Shown here in pieces: positions 1-10,124 of a DNA stretch of 64,000 nucleotides (position 1 is its first letter; each line of letters opens with the position of its first letter). Origin of the DNA: Povalibacter uvarum (lineage in GTDB: Bacteria; Pseudomonadota; Gammaproteobacteria; Steroidobacterales; Steroidobacteraceae); NCBI RefSeq assembly GCF_014202975.1, contig NZ_JACHHZ010000001.1:372001-436000 (forward strand), written 5' to 3'. The notes under the pieces were generated by a model. The model did not search any database and had not been told where the DNA came from. It saw nothing but the letters and a program-made list of their open reading frames with translations. Both the position numbers and the translations under genes were made by a program.

Positions 1-23
1 GAATGTTTCTGCGCGGACGATGA
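1..23 (+). CDS. mutL: DNA mismatch repair protein MutL, extreme C-terminus (partial)
   Basis: The first bases read in frame as ...MFLRGR followed by TGA at 21-23. A C-terminus of this type (F-x-R-G-R) is, as I recall it, usual for gammaproteobacterial MutL, and mutL normally lies directly upstream of miaA. The stop overlaps the miaA start as ATGA, which suggests translational coupling. Only seven codons are visible, so the call rests mostly on synteny. Confidence 0.5.
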
Positions 24-985
24 AGGACGATCGGGCCAAGCCGCAGGGGCCTGTCGTCCTGCTCATGGGGCCGACGGGGGCAGGCAAGACCGACCTCGCA
101 TTGCATCTCGCCGCCCGCTGGCCGATCGACATCGTGAGCGTCGACTCCGCGATGGTGTATCGCGGGATGAACATCGGGACAGGCAAACCGTCGCCGGATG
201 TGCTGCGTCGCTTCCCGCATCGGCTGGTCGATATCCTCGATCCCGCCGAAGCCTATTCGGCGGGCCAGTTCGTGCGCGATGCGCGGCAGGCCATCCAGGA
301 GAGCCATGGGAGCGGTCGCATTCCGCTGCTGGTCGGCGGCACGATGTTGTATTTCCGTGCTCTGCGGCAGGGTCTCGCGGAGCTGCCGACGGCGAACCCC
401 GAGCTCCGCTCAGCGATCGATGCCGAGGCGGCCGAACGCGGCTGGCCGGCGATGCACGCTGAACTTGCGCGCATAGACCCGGTCTCAGCAGCACGAATCC
501 AGCCGAATGACGGTCAACGGATCCAGCGTGCACTGGAGGTTTTCCGTCTGACCGGCCGGACGCTGACGGATTTTCACGCGGCGACCGTCACACCGGAACC
601 AGGACTGCGCTTCATCTCTTATGCCTGGGTGCCGGGCGATCGCGATCGGTTGTATGACGCGATTGCCCGACGATTCGCGGCAATGATGGAAGCGGGGTTG
701 CTGGCCGAGGTCGGAGATCTACATCGGCGGGAAGATCTGCACTCGCGATTGCCCTCGATACGTTCGGTGGGGTATCGCCAGTTGTGGGAGCATCTCGAAG
801 GCACTGTGCCGTTGCAGCAAGCGATCACGAACGCAATCGTTGCGACGCGTCATCTCGCACGCAGACAATTGGTGTGGTTACGTGCAGATGCGGATGTAAA
901 GTGGATCGATGCCCTTGAATCTTCCGCGAGCGCCCTAATGGAGCGCGAGATCGATTCGATAAGTAACGTCCGAGGGTCCGCTTGA
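20..985 (+). CDS. miaA: tRNA dimethylallyltransferase MiaA
   Basis: The 321-aa product transfers a dimethylallyl group from DMAPP to N6 of A37 in tRNAs that read UNN codons. The P-loop GPTGAGKT is at residues 17-24, followed by the family motif VSVDSAMVYRGMNIGTGKP, which forms part of the catalytic and tRNA-binding region. Length is normal for the family (about 310-320 aa). The ATG overlaps the upstream mutL stop (ATGA). hfq follows after a 172-bp gap that carries its own promoter-like element, so hfq can probably be transcribed both from its own start and by read-through. Confidence 0.96.
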   Translation: MKDDRAKPQGPVVLLMGPTGAGKTDLALHLAARWPIDIVSVDSAMVYRGMNIGTGKPSPDVLRRFPHRLVDILDPAEAYSAGQFVRDARQAIQESHGSGRIPLLVGGTMLYFRALRQGLAELPTANPELRSAIDAEAAERGWPAMHAELARIDPVSAARIQPNDGQRIQRALEVFRLTGRTLTDFHAATVTPEPGLRFISYAWVPGDRDRLYDAIARRFAAMMEAGLLAEVGDLHRREDLHSRLPSIRSVGYRQLWEHLEGTVPLQQAITNAIVATRHLARRQLVWLRADADVKWIDALESSASALMEREIDSISNVRGSA

Positions 986-1030
986 GGCTCAGTATTAAAC
1001 GAAAGCACGATCTCGAACCTGACCTCGCTG

Positions 1031-1039
1031 TGCTAGACT
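1031..1039 (+). promoter_or_regulatory. Putative extended -10 element upstream of hfq
   Basis: TGCTAGACT is an extended -10 (TGn followed by TAGACT). It lies about 115 bp before the hfq start. No convincing -35 hexamer sits 16-18 bp upstream, as expected for an extended -10 promoter. This is pattern matching only. Confidence 0.35.
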
Positions 1040-1157
1040 GCGGCACTGCAACGAACGCGAGGATGGCGTTCGTGAGCTGTCGTCCGGAAGCATGGAAGCG
1101 GCGTGCCGGAAACGTTCCAACATCAAAGAATTTCAGAGTAATAACAAGGAGATAATG

Positions 1158-1415
1158 ATGGCCAGAGGGCAATCATTGCAGGACCCGTTCCTGAATACTT
1201 TGCGCAAGGAGCGCGTCCCGGTCTCCATTTACCTGGTGAACGGCATCAAGCTGCAAGGTCAGATCGACTCGTTCGATCAGTTCGTCGTGCTGCTGAAGAA
1301 CAGCGTAAGCCAGATGGTTTACAAGCACGCCATTTCCACAGTCGTTCCCGCGCGCAGCATTCGTGTGCCGACGGGCGATGAGGATGGCACTGAAGCGACG
1401 ACGCCGAGCGAGTGA
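1158..1415 (+). CDS. hfq: RNA chaperone Hfq
   Basis: The 85-aa Sm-like RNA chaperone forms hexamers that pair small RNAs with mRNAs. The N-terminus [20 protein letters not shown], the Sm1 region [20 protein letters not shown] and the proximal-face motif YKHAIST are all canonical, and the tail is short and acidic. Two ATGs are adjacent (1155 and 1158). The second lies 6 nt after AAGGAG at 1146-1151 and matches the family N-terminus, so I use it. The frame is open back to 1092, but those 22 codons do not resemble Hfq and lie upstream of the ribosome-binding site. Confidence 0.97.
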   Translation: MARGQSLQDPFLNTLRKERVPVSIYLVNGIKLQGQIDSFDQFVVLLKNSVSQMVYKHAISTVVPARSIRVPTGDEDGTEATTPSE

Positions 1416-1513
1416 GAATTCCTCAAGCGATGAAATCTCCGCGGACAGTCCGCGGACGATGAATGCTCTGACGATGCACGCTGGACGCCCGACGCAATAC
1501 GCGGAGAAGTCTG

Positions 1514-2857
1514 TTGTTTGAACGTCCACGCAGCGGCGAACGCGCTCTGCTGGTACGCATCGGTCTCGGCCAGCCTCCCGGCAAGGATGAATTGAACGAA
1601 CTGACGTCGCTGGCAGCTTCTGCCGGCGCCGAAGTCCTTGGCGTGATCACCGGCACCCGGCGTGCGCCCGACCCGCGACTCTTCGTGGGCAGCGGCAAGG
1701 CGGAGGAAATCCACTCGGCGGTCAAATCGCTGGGCGCGGATCTCGTCGTATTCGATCACGCCTTGTCGCCGAGCCAGGAGCGCAACCTCGAAGCGCTCCT
1801 GCAGTGTCGCGTCATCGATCGCACCGGTCTCATCCTCGACATCTTCGCGCAGCGTGCGCGTACGTTCGAAGGTCAGCTCCAGGTCGAACTGGCACAGCTC
1901 AAGCACCTGTCGACGCGACTGGTTCGCGGCTGGACGCACCTCGAGCGTCAGAAGGGCGGTATCGGCCTGCGCGGTCCCGGTGAGACCCAGCTCGAAACCG
2001 ACCGACGCCTGCTGGGCAATCGCATCAAGACGCTGAACGCGCGTCTCGACAAGGTACTTACCCAGCGCGAGACCACGCGCCGTGAACGCAAGCGCGCAGA
2101 GATTCCGACGGTCGCGCTCGTGGGCTACACCAACGCCGGCAAGTCGACACTGTTCAACTATCTGACCGGCGCAAAAGCGTTCGCCGCCGATCAGCTCTTC
2201 GCTACGCTGGATCCGACTGTCCGCCGACTGAATCTGCCGGATGCACGGTTTGCATTGCTGGCCGACACGGTCGGATTCGTCCGCGACCTTCCGCACGAAC
2301 TGGTGGCCGCGTTCCGCTCGACTTTGCAGGAAGCGCGCGAGTCGACGCTTCTCCTTCACGTCGTGGATGCTGCTGATCCCGAGCGCGGCGAACGGATCGA
2401 ACAGGTCAATCGCGTGCTCGAAGAGGTCGGCGCGGGATCTTTGCCGCAGATCGAGGTCTATAACAAGGCGGACCTCCTGGGTGAGGCGCCTCGCGTCGAA
2501 GCCGCGGCCGAAGGGCACGTCCGCCGCGTGTGGCTGTCTGCCCAGACCGGAGCGGGTACGGATTTGCTGGTCAACGCCATCGGGGACTTCCTGGGGCCCG
2601 AGATCGTGCATCGGCACATCGTGCTCGATCCCGCCCGCGGCCGGGCGCGTGCGCGTTTCTTTGCCGCCGGCGCGGTGCTCGCGGAGAAAACGCTTCCGGG
2701 TGGCGAAACGGATCTGGAGATTTCCATGCCCCGGCTGGCGTTCGAAGACCTTTGCCGGACGGAAGGCCTCCCTTTTAGTCCCAACGACCCACTTCAACCT
2801 TGTGCCACCGGCGGGCCATTCCTACAATCGCCCGTTCCGACCCGCTGGATTGGCTGA
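1514..2857 (+). CDS. hflX: Ribosome-associated GTPase HflX
   Basis: The 447-aa Obg-HflX GTPase binds and splits ribosomes, notably after stress. It has an N-terminal HflX domain, a coiled linker (residues about 150-195) and a G domain with G1 GYTNAGKS (204-211), G3 DTVGF (251-255) and G4 NKAD (317-320). Start is TTG at 1514, 4 nt after GGAGAAG; the in-frame upstream ATG at 1463 is closed by TGA two codons later. It lies between hfq and hflK, the usual gammaproteobacterial order. The stop is 31 bp before hflK. Confidence 0.95.
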   Translation: MFERPRSGERALLVRIGLGQPPGKDELNELTSLAASAGAEVLGVITGTRRAPDPRLFVGSGKAEEIHSAVKSLGADLVVFDHALSPSQERNLEALLQCRVIDRTGLILDIFAQRARTFEGQLQVELAQLKHLSTRLVRGWTHLERQKGGIGLRGPGETQLETDRRLLGNRIKTLNARLDKVLTQRETTRRERKRAEIPTVALVGYTNAGKSTLFNYLTGAKAFAADQLFATLDPTVRRLNLPDARFALLADTVGFVRDLPHELVAAFRSTLQEARESTLLLHVVDAADPERGERIEQVNRVLEEVGAGSLPQIEVYNKADLLGEAPRVEAAAEGHVRRVWLSAQTGAGTDLLVNAIGDFLGPEIVHRHIVLDPARGRARARFFAAGAVLAEKTLPGGETDLEISMPRLAFEDLCRTEGLPFSPNDPLQPCATGGPFLQSPVPTRWIG

Positions 2858-2888
2858 CTTTTTTCTTCCGGAGAGTATCGAGCTTCTT

Positions 2889-4055
2889 ATGGCCTGGAAC
2901 GAATCCGGCGGAAATTCCGGCGGCAAGCGCAACAACCCCTGGGGCGGCGGTGGCGGCAACCGGCCCGATCAGGGTCCCCCCGATCTCGATGAAGTGGTGC
3001 GCAACCTGCAGCGCCGGCTCTCGGGCATTTTCGGCGGAGGCAGCGGTCGCGGCGGCGCCGGGACCGGCGGTGGTGCCGCACGGGGATTCGGCATCGGGAC
3101 GATCGCGCTCGTGCTCGTCGCGATCTGGGCTTTCACCGGTCTCTACCAGGTGGATGCCGCCGAACGCGGCGTCGTGTTGCGGTTCGGTAAGCACGTCGCA
3201 ACCACTGAACCGGGTCTGCGCTGGCACATGCCGTGGCCGATCGAAACCCGGCAGCTCGTCAATATCCAGACGATCGACAGCTTCAGCGAAACCACCCGCA
3301 TGCTGACGTCGGACGAAAACCTCGTCGACATCAATCTCGAAGTTCAATTCCGTCGCGCCAATCCGCTGGACTGGGCCTTCAACGTCGAGTCGCCCGACAC
3401 GACGTTGCGCGAAGTCAGCGAGAGCGCGATTCGCGAAATCATCGGCCGCAGCAAGCTCGATTACGTTCTCGAGTCGGGCCGTCTCGATATCGTCGTGCGC
3501 ACGAAGGAGCTGATCCAGCGCACGATCGATGCCTACAAGACGGGCCTCGAAGTCACCTCGGTGAACCTGCAGGACGTGAAGGTGCCGAACGAAGTCGGTC
3601 CCGCGCAGGCCGATGCCATCAAGGCTCGCGAAGACCGCGATCGTTTCTCGCTGGCCGCGCAGGCCTACGCGAACGACATCATCCCACGTGCGCGTGGTTC
3701 GGCAGCCCGCGAAATTCAGGACGCCCAAGCCTATCGCTCCCGCAAGATCGCGGACGCAGAGGGTGAAACGGCGCGCTTCGGCAAGCTTCTCGCCGAATAC
3801 GAACAGGCGCCGGCTGTGACCCGCGAACGTCTCTACATCGAAACGCTCGAGCAGGTCCTGGCATCCAGCAAGAAGGTCGTGCTCGACACTTCGGGTGGCG
3901 GTAACAACCTGGTCTACCTGCCCATCGACAAGCTGCTCGAGCAGACGAGGCGGCCGCGGGTGGAGTCGACTGACGCATCGATGACCATCGAACGTCCCGC
4001 GGGATCCGGGACTGACAACACGACCACCGATCGCCGTACGCGAGGATCACGCTGA
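2889..4055 (+). CDS. hflK: FtsH protease modulator HflK
   Basis: This is a 388-aa SPFH/band-7 membrane protein that forms, with HflC, the large periplasmic cage around the FtsH protease. The first ~65 residues are Gly-rich and cytoplasmic (NPWGGGGGNRPDQGPPDLDE). One membrane segment (about residues 70-87, GTIALVLVAIWAFTGLYQV) precedes the SPFH domain and a coiled-coil stretch rich in Ala, Glu and Arg. The ATG at 2889 opens the canonical MAWNESGGNSGG; the frame is open further upstream only because of the out-of-frame hflX region. Its stop overlaps the hflC start (TGATG). Confidence 0.95.
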   Translation: MAWNESGGNSGGKRNNPWGGGGGNRPDQGPPDLDEVVRNLQRRLSGIFGGGSGRGGAGTGGGAARGFGIGTIALVLVAIWAFTGLYQVDAAERGVVLRFGKHVATTEPGLRWHMPWPIETRQLVNIQTIDSFSETTRMLTSDENLVDINLEVQFRRANPLDWAFNVESPDTTLREVSESAIREIIGRSKLDYVLESGRLDIVVRTKELIQRTIDAYKTGLEVTSVNLQDVKVPNEVGPAQADAIKAREDRDRFSLAAQAYANDIIPRARGSAAREIQDAQAYRSRKIADAEGETARFGKLLAEYEQAPAVTRERLYIETLEQVLASSKKVVLDTSGGGNNLVYLPIDKLLEQTRRPRVESTDASMTIERPAGSGTDNTTTDRRTRGSR

Positions 4056-4927
4056 TGGCGAACCGTGCATTTCTGGTGTTGATCGCTATCGCAGCGGCTG
4101 CGCTGCTGTTCGCCATGTCCGCGTTCACCGTGCGTGAAACGGAGATGGCCATCAAGTTCCGCTTCGGCGAGATCGTGCGCGCGGACTACGGCCCGGGCCT
4201 GCACTTCATGACGCCGTTCGTGAACAAGGTGCAGAAGTTCGACAAGCGCGTGCTGACCGGTAACGTGCCGCCGGAGCAGTTCCTGACGAGCGAAGGCAAG
4301 ATCCTGCGCATCGACTTCTACATGAAGTGGCGGATCTCCGACGTCTCGACGTTCTACCAGGCGACCTCGGGCGGTGATAAGCGCATCGCCGAAGGGCGAC
4401 TGGGCGCGATCGTGAAGGATGGCATCAAGGGCGTGATTGCGCGCCGGACCATCCAGCAGGTCGTCGCAGCGGAGCGTGCCGAGTTCACGGGCGAAATTCT
4501 CAAGCTGGCCGAGGCGAATGCGCGCGGACTGGGCTTGACGCTCGTCGACGTGCGCGTGAAAAAGATCGACCTGCCCGATGAGGTCAGCGAATCGGTGTTC
4601 AATCGCATGCGTCAGGACTTCGACCGCCAGGCGAAGCGGCTGCGCGCGGAAGGTGACGAGAACGCCGAGAAGCTGCGCGCCGAGGCCGATCGCCAGCGTA
4701 CCGAAATCCTTGCGGAGGCCTATCGCGAAGCCGAAGGCATCCGCGGCGAAGGCGATGCGAAGTCGGCGGAGATCTATGCGCGGACCTATTCGCGCAACGC
4801 GGATTTCTATTCGTTCTATCGCAGCATGCAGGCGTATCGCGAGTCGATCGGAACGGAAAGCGACGTGCTCGTGATCTCACCGGACAGCGAGTTCTTCAAG
4901 TACCTGAATCGCTCCGGCAAGCGTTGA
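4055..4927 (+). CDS. hflC: FtsH protease modulator HflC
   Basis: The 290-aa partner of HflK has a single N-terminal membrane anchor (residues about 5-22), an SPFH domain beginning VRETEMAIKFRFGEIV, and a long charged helix (RLRAEGDENAEKLRAEADRQ). Length matches the family. It starts inside the hflK stop codon, which implies coupled synthesis of the two subunits in equal amounts. No odd features are seen. Confidence 0.95.
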   Translation: MANRAFLVLIAIAAAALLFAMSAFTVRETEMAIKFRFGEIVRADYGPGLHFMTPFVNKVQKFDKRVLTGNVPPEQFLTSEGKILRIDFYMKWRISDVSTFYQATSGGDKRIAEGRLGAIVKDGIKGVIARRTIQQVVAAERAEFTGEILKLAEANARGLGLTLVDVRVKKIDLPDEVSESVFNRMRQDFDRQAKRLRAEGDENAEKLRAEADRQRTEILAEAYREAEGIRGEGDAKSAEIYARTYSRNADFYSFYRSMQAYRESIGTESDVLVISPDSEFFKYLNRSGKR

Positions 4928-4989
4928 GCCTGCCGGTGTACGGCGCTGCGGCGTGTCCGCGGATTTGCTTCGGCTGACGTCAAGGCGCC

Positions 4990-5181
4990 ATGAACTGGAC
5001 AGATCTGCTCGCGGCTTTCGCGTTGTATCTCGTGCTGGAAGGCATCCTGCCGTTCCTGAATCCCCAGGCCATGAAACGCTTCATGCTGACGATGGCGAAT
5101 CTTCCCGACCGGCAGCTGCGGGTCTGGGGTCTCGTCAGCATGATCGGCGGACTGGTGCTCCTGTATGTCGTGCGATCGTGA
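4990..5181 (+). CDS. DUF2065 family small membrane protein
   Basis: The 63-aa protein has two hydrophobic segments (LLAAFALYLVLEGILPFLN and VWGLVSMIGGLVLLYVV) joined by the conserved stretch NPQAMKRFMLTMANLPDRQL. This matches the YjeT/DUF2065 family, usually found between hflC and purA in gammaproteobacteria. Its function is not established. It follows hflC by 62 bp and precedes purA by 91 bp, so it is probably part of the hfl operon. The hisZ gene found here in some relatives is absent. Confidence 0.85.
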   Translation: MNWTDLLAAFALYLVLEGILPFLNPQAMKRFMLTMANLPDRQLRVWGLVSMIGGLVLLYVVRS

Positions 5182-5260
5182 TCGTCGGCGTGCGGCGAAC
5201 GTCCGCATCAATGAATCCATGCCGTGAGCGTGTGTCTCGCGGCCCCGTCTTCTTTATTAG

Positions 5261-6565
<1,305 letters not shown>

Positions 6566-6603
6566 CAGGCCCGCCCCACTGGAGCACGGCGCAAGCGGGA
6601 CAG

Positions 6604-6628
6604 CCGACGCGAGCACGCACCGCGTCGG
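6604..6628. terminator. Possible hairpin downstream of purA / tRNA-Leu
   Basis: CCGACGCG (6604-6611) and CGCGTCGG (6621-6628) form a perfect 8-bp stem with a 9-nt loop. It lies between the convergent purA and tRNA-Leu genes. There is no T-run on either side, so any terminator role is weakly supported. Confidence 0.3.
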
Positions 6629-6658
6629 GTGCATGTCACCGGCTGTCGATAAGGAACT

Positions 6659-6743
6659 TGGTGCCCAGGAGAGGACTCGAACCTCCAAGGATCGCTCCAC
6701 TGGTACCTGAAACCAGCGCGTCTACCAATTCCGCCACCTGGGC
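6659..6743 (-). tRNA. tRNA-Leu (anticodon CAG)
   Basis: On the minus strand the 85-nt gene begins GCCCAGG and ends CCTGGGC plus ACCA, giving a complete 7-bp acceptor stem and an encoded CCA end. The anticodon stem CTGGT/ACCAG encloses the loop TTCAGGT, so the anticodon is CAG, reading CUG. The extra arm is long, as expected for class II tRNA-Leu, and the T-loop reads GGTTCGAGTCC. It lies antisense to the flanking purA and rnr genes and has its own promoter at 6783-6811. Confidence 0.95.
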
Positions 6744-6782
6744 AGGGGAAGGAATGCGGGGCCCAGCCCCGCAAGGCGCGCA

Positions 6783-6811
6783 AATCTACCGGCGGCATCC
6801 CGCAGTGTCAA
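6783..6811 (-). promoter_or_regulatory. Sigma-70 promoter of tRNA-Leu
   Basis: On the minus strand TTGACA (6806-6811) is separated by exactly 17 bp from TAGATT (6783-6788). A GC-rich discriminator (TGCGCGCC) follows, the feature linked to stringent control of stable-RNA promoters. Predicted initiation is about 30 bp before the tRNA 5' end at 6743. This is the best consensus promoter I found in the window. Confidence 0.8.
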
Positions 6812-6968
6812 TCCAAGCGGCGTCAATCCGAAGCGTCGACATACGACGCCACCGGCACGCAGCTATCCATCCATTTTTCAGTGCATCCCGCACAAACCCG
6901 GCGTTCGCGCGTTACAGCGCCATCCGGGGCCTTGGCGGCATGGCTGAGCTACACTTCAACCACTTGTT

Positions 6969-9239
6969 ATGAAAAGCAAAAAGAAAACCAGAAAAACCCC
7001 CACGGCGAAATCGAAAAAGACTTCGCCCCGTCCCGCCCGGACGCCGCGCGCCAAGGTCGCTGAGCAGCGCACCAAGGCGGACGAACAGTTCTCCATCAGT
7101 GAAACCCTGAAGGAGGCCGGACAGCCGTTGCTGTTCGACCAGTTGGCGCTCCGCGTCGGTGCGACGACGAGTCCCCAGCGACGCAGCATGCATGCGCAAC
7201 TCAAAGAACTGCTGCACGCGGGCGACATAGTTCTCAACCGGCGCGACGAGTACTGCCTGCGTGAGCGGCTTACGCTGATCGTCGGCACCGTGTCCGGTCA
7301 TCGCGATGGCCACGGATTCGTTCACCCCGAGGATCGCTCGACGCCGATTCTTCTTTCGCATCGACAGATGCGGGAAGTCATGCATGGCGATCGCGTCGCC
7401 GTTCGGTTGAGTGGGACGGATCACCGCGGCCGCCCCGAAGGCACGGTCGTCGAAGTGCTGGAGCGCGGAACGACCGAGATCGTCGGCCGTCTCTATGACG
7501 AATCCGGGATCAGCTTCGTCGTGCCGGACAATCCCCGGATCGGCCATCGAGTGCTGGTTCCCCGCGATCGGCTCGGCGGCGCGAAACCCGGGCAGGTAGT
7601 GCTGCTGAAGCTACTCGAGCAGCCGTCGAAGACCGCGCAACCGCTGGGTTACGTCGCCCGGGTCCTCGGCGAGCATGCAGCGCCTGGAATGGAAACCGAG
7701 ATCGCCATCCATTCGCACGGCCTGCCTTTCGAATTCCCGCCGGACGCGGTCGCCGAAGCCGAAGCGTTCGGCAATTCGGTGAGTGCGGCAGCGAAGCGCG
7801 GTCGCGAAGATCTGCGCGACGTACCGCTCGTCACCATCGACGGCGAGGACGCGCGGGACTTCGATGATGCGGTCTGGTGTGAACCCGTCCGCGGCGGCTG
7901 GAGATTGATCGTCGCGATCGCGGACGTCGCGAGCTATGTATCGCCGGGTTCCGCGCTCGATCAGGAGGGCCAGCATCGCGGCACTTCGGTGTATTTCCCG
8001 AATCGTGTGTTGCCGATGCTGCCCGAGGCGCTGTCGAACGGGTTGTGTTCGCTCAATCCGAACGTCGACCGGTTGTGCATGTGCTGTGAAATGCGCGTGA
8101 ACGAGGAGGGCAAGGTAACGCGCGCGCGATTCTTCGAAGGCCTGATGAATTCGAAGGCGCGACTGACCTACACGAAGGTCGCCGCGTATCTCGCGAATCC
8201 TGCTGCGAGCGCCGATCCTGACGTCACGAGGTGCGGCGAACAGCTGCGCCACCTGCATGACGTTTTTCGTGCGCTGTACAGCGCAAGACTGCGTCGCGGC
8301 GCGCTCGATTTCGATGCGCCGGAGCTGAAGGTGCGGTTCGATGCCGAGGGGCGCATTGCAGCGTTCGTCGAGCAGCCGCGCAACGATGCGCATCGGCTGA
8401 TCGAAGAGTGCATGATCGCTGCCAATGTGGAGGCAGCGCGCTTCCTGCGCAAGCACAAGATTCCGACGCTCTATCGCGTCCACGGTCAGCCGGATGAGGA
8501 TCGGCTCGAGCAGTTGCGCCAGTTCCTGAGCGGTTTCGGTATCGAACTGCCGCGGGACCGGGATCTCGAGCCGCAGGACATGAACGCGGTGCTGCAGAAG
8601 ATCGTCGGCAACGAAGAAGCCCATCTCATTCAGACCGTCGTGATCCGGTCCATGCCGCAGGCTGCGTATCAGCCGGAGAACGTCGGTCACTTCGGCCTGG
8701 CGCTTGCGGAGTACGCGCATTTCACGTCGCCCATCCGCCGCTATCCGGACCTGCTGGTCCATCGCGGCATCCGCCATGTGTTGCGCGGAGGAACGGCGAC
8801 GAACTTCGAATACAGCGGTTCTCGCATGGTCGAGCTCGGCCAGCAGACGTCTTTCACCGAGCGTCGCGCCGACGAAGCCACGCGGGATGCGATGTCCTGG
8901 CTCAAGTGCGAATACATGCAGGACAAGATCGGCGAGGAGTTCGATGCGCTCGTCACGGGCGTCGTCGACTTTGGTTTGTTCGTGCAGGCGAAGGGATTGC
9001 AGATCGACGGCCTCGTGCATGTGAGCGCGCTCGGGTCTGATTATTTCTCCCGCGATCGCACCGGCTACCGTCTCGTCGGAGCACGCAGCGGCCGGGTCTT
9101 CCGGCTCGGCGATCATCTGCGCGTGCGGCTGATCAACGTGATCATCGATGAGCGCAAGATCGATTTCGAACTGGCAGAGGCACGCCAGGGGCCACCGGTG
9201 ATCCGCGGTCCGTGGCAGCGACGAAGAGGCCGGCGATGA
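6969..9239 (+). CDS. rnr: Ribonuclease R
   Basis: This 756-aa processive 3'-5' exoribonuclease of the RNB family degrades structured RNA. It has a Lys/Arg-rich N-terminus (residues 1-30), a winged-helix region (about 38-100), cold-shock domains, the RNB catalytic domain with DVPLVTIDGEDARDFDDAVW near residue 290, a C-terminal S1 domain (DALVTGVVDFGLFVQ) and a basic tail ending GPWQRRRGRR. A TACACT -10-like element at 6950-6955 lies just before the ATG. The stop overlaps rlmB (ATGA), the standard rnr-rlmB coupling. Confidence 0.96.
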   Translation: MKSKKKTRKTPTAKSKKTSPRPARTPRAKVAEQRTKADEQFSISETLKEAGQPLLFDQLALRVGATTSPQRRSMHAQLKELLHAGDIVLNRRDEYCLRERLTLIVGTVSGHRDGHGFVHPEDRSTPILLSHRQMREVMHGDRVAVRLSGTDHRGRPEGTVVEVLERGTTEIVGRLYDESGISFVVPDNPRIGHRVLVPRDRLGGAKPGQVVLLKLLEQPSKTAQPLGYVARVLGEHAAPGMETEIAIHSHGLPFEFPPDAVAEAEAFGNSVSAAAKRGREDLRDVPLVTIDGEDARDFDDAVWCEPVRGGWRLIVAIADVASYVSPGSALDQEGQHRGTSVYFPNRVLPMLPEALSNGLCSLNPNVDRLCMCCEMRVNEEGKVTRARFFEGLMNSKARLTYTKVAAYLANPAASADPDVTRCGEQLRHLHDVFRALYSARLRRGALDFDAPELKVRFDAEGRIAAFVEQPRNDAHRLIEECMIAANVEAARFLRKHKIPTLYRVHGQPDEDRLEQLRQFLSGFGIELPRDRDLEPQDMNAVLQKIVGNEEAHLIQTVVIRSMPQAAYQPENVGHFGLALAEYAHFTSPIRRYPDLLVHRGIRHVLRGGTATNFEYSGSRMVELGQQTSFTERRADEATRDAMSWLKCEYMQDKIGEEFDALVTGVVDFGLFVQAKGLQIDGLVHVSALGSDYFSRDRTGYRLVGARSGRVFRLGDHLRVRLINVIIDERKIDFELAEARQGPPVIRGPWQRRRGRR

Positions 9240-9973
9240 GTGATGAGACGATCGTATTCGGGCTGCATGCCGTGCGGACGCTTCTGCAACAGCATCCGCA
9301 GCGCGCGTCACTTCTGATCCTGCAGAAGGGACGCGACGACGGGCGAATTGCCGAGGTTGTAAAGCTCGCTCAGGCAGCGGGCGTGAAGATCGCTCATCGC
9401 GACGGTACGGAGCTCGATCGCATGGCGGCGGGTGATCGCCACCAGGGCGTGTGCATACAGATGAAATCGTCGGGCGTGCTGGGTGAGGGCGCACTCGATG
9501 AGTTGCTCGATAAGGCGAAGAAGCCACTGCTCCTCATCCTCGATGGCGTTCAGGATCCCCACAACCTCGGGGCGTGCCTGCGTACCGCGGATGCGGTTGG
9601 CGTCACTGCGGTGATCGTTCCGCGCGATCGCGCGGCTGGATTGTCGCCCGTGGTGCGCAAGGTGGCGTCAGGTGCGGCCGAGACCGTGCCGCTGATCCAG
9701 GTCGTCAACCTGGCGCGCACGATGCGGTGGCTCAAGGAACGCGAGGTCTGGATCGTCGGCACCGACGACGAAGCGGCGAAGTCTCTCTACGAGACGAGCC
9801 TGACAGGCCCGCTGGCCATCGTCCTTGGGGCGGAAGGCCCCGGGCTGCGCCGTCTGACGAAAGAGAACTGCGACGCCCTGATCAGCATTCCAATGCGGGG
9901 GGTAGTGGAAAGCCTGAACGTGTCGGTCGCGACCGGCGTCGTGCTCTTCGAGGCCCTCCGGCAGAGGGGGTGA
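9236..9973 (+). CDS. rlmB: 23S rRNA (guanosine-2'-O-)-methyltransferase RlmB
   Basis: The 245-aa SpoU-family methyltransferase modifies the universally conserved G2251 of 23S rRNA. The N-terminal substrate-binding domain (IVFGLHAVRTLLQ) is followed by the knotted SAM domain with the three SPOUT motifs: DPHNLGACLRTADA, LGAEGPGLRRLT and SIPMRGVVESLNVSVATGV. I start at ATG 9236, which overlaps the rnr stop as ATGA and gives the family length (E. coli 243 aa); a GTG at 9212 would add eight unlikely residues. Confidence 0.95.
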   Translation: MSDETIVFGLHAVRTLLQQHPQRASLLILQKGRDDGRIAEVVKLAQAAGVKIAHRDGTELDRMAAGDRHQGVCIQMKSSGVLGEGALDELLDKAKKPLLLILDGVQDPHNLGACLRTADAVGVTAVIVPRDRAAGLSPVVRKVASGAAETVPLIQVVNLARTMRWLKEREVWIVGTDDEAAKSLYETSLTGPLAIVLGAEGPGLRRLTKENCDALISIPMRGVVESLNVSVATGVVLFEALRQRG

Positions 9974-10011
9974 GTTCCTCGGGTCCCCTTCCTTCTTCAA
10001 GGTCCTTCCGC

Positions 10012-10025
10012 TACCATTCGCGCCC
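10012..10025 (+). promoter_or_regulatory. Promoter -10 and GC-rich discriminator upstream of rpsF
   Basis: TACCAT at 10012-10017 is followed by TCGCGCCC. The 14-base block is identical to the one at the rpsP promoter (24328-24341). The -35 here is poor (TTCCTT at 9989-9994 with a 17-bp spacer). It lies about 100 bp before the S6 start, in the 151-bp gap after rlmB. Confidence 0.55.
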
Positions 10026-10124
10026 GTTTTGCGCCCGGAATCCGGGGGCGGCGGTAACGTGGTTTCCTAACTCCTTGCTTCACTGGAATTAATCACCCAG
10101 GAAGCATCTCCATAAGGAGCAGCA

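Noticed and set aside
1092-1157. N-terminal extension of Hfq
   Set aside because: It precedes the ribosome-binding site and does not match the family.
1319-2797. Long open frame on the minus strand opposite hflX
   Set aside because: It is a GC-rich antisense shadow; the plus strand carries clear HflX motifs.
7611-9527. 638-codon minus-strand frame opposite rnr and rlmB
   Set aside because: It has no recognisable domain and its codon pattern mirrors the RNase R frame.
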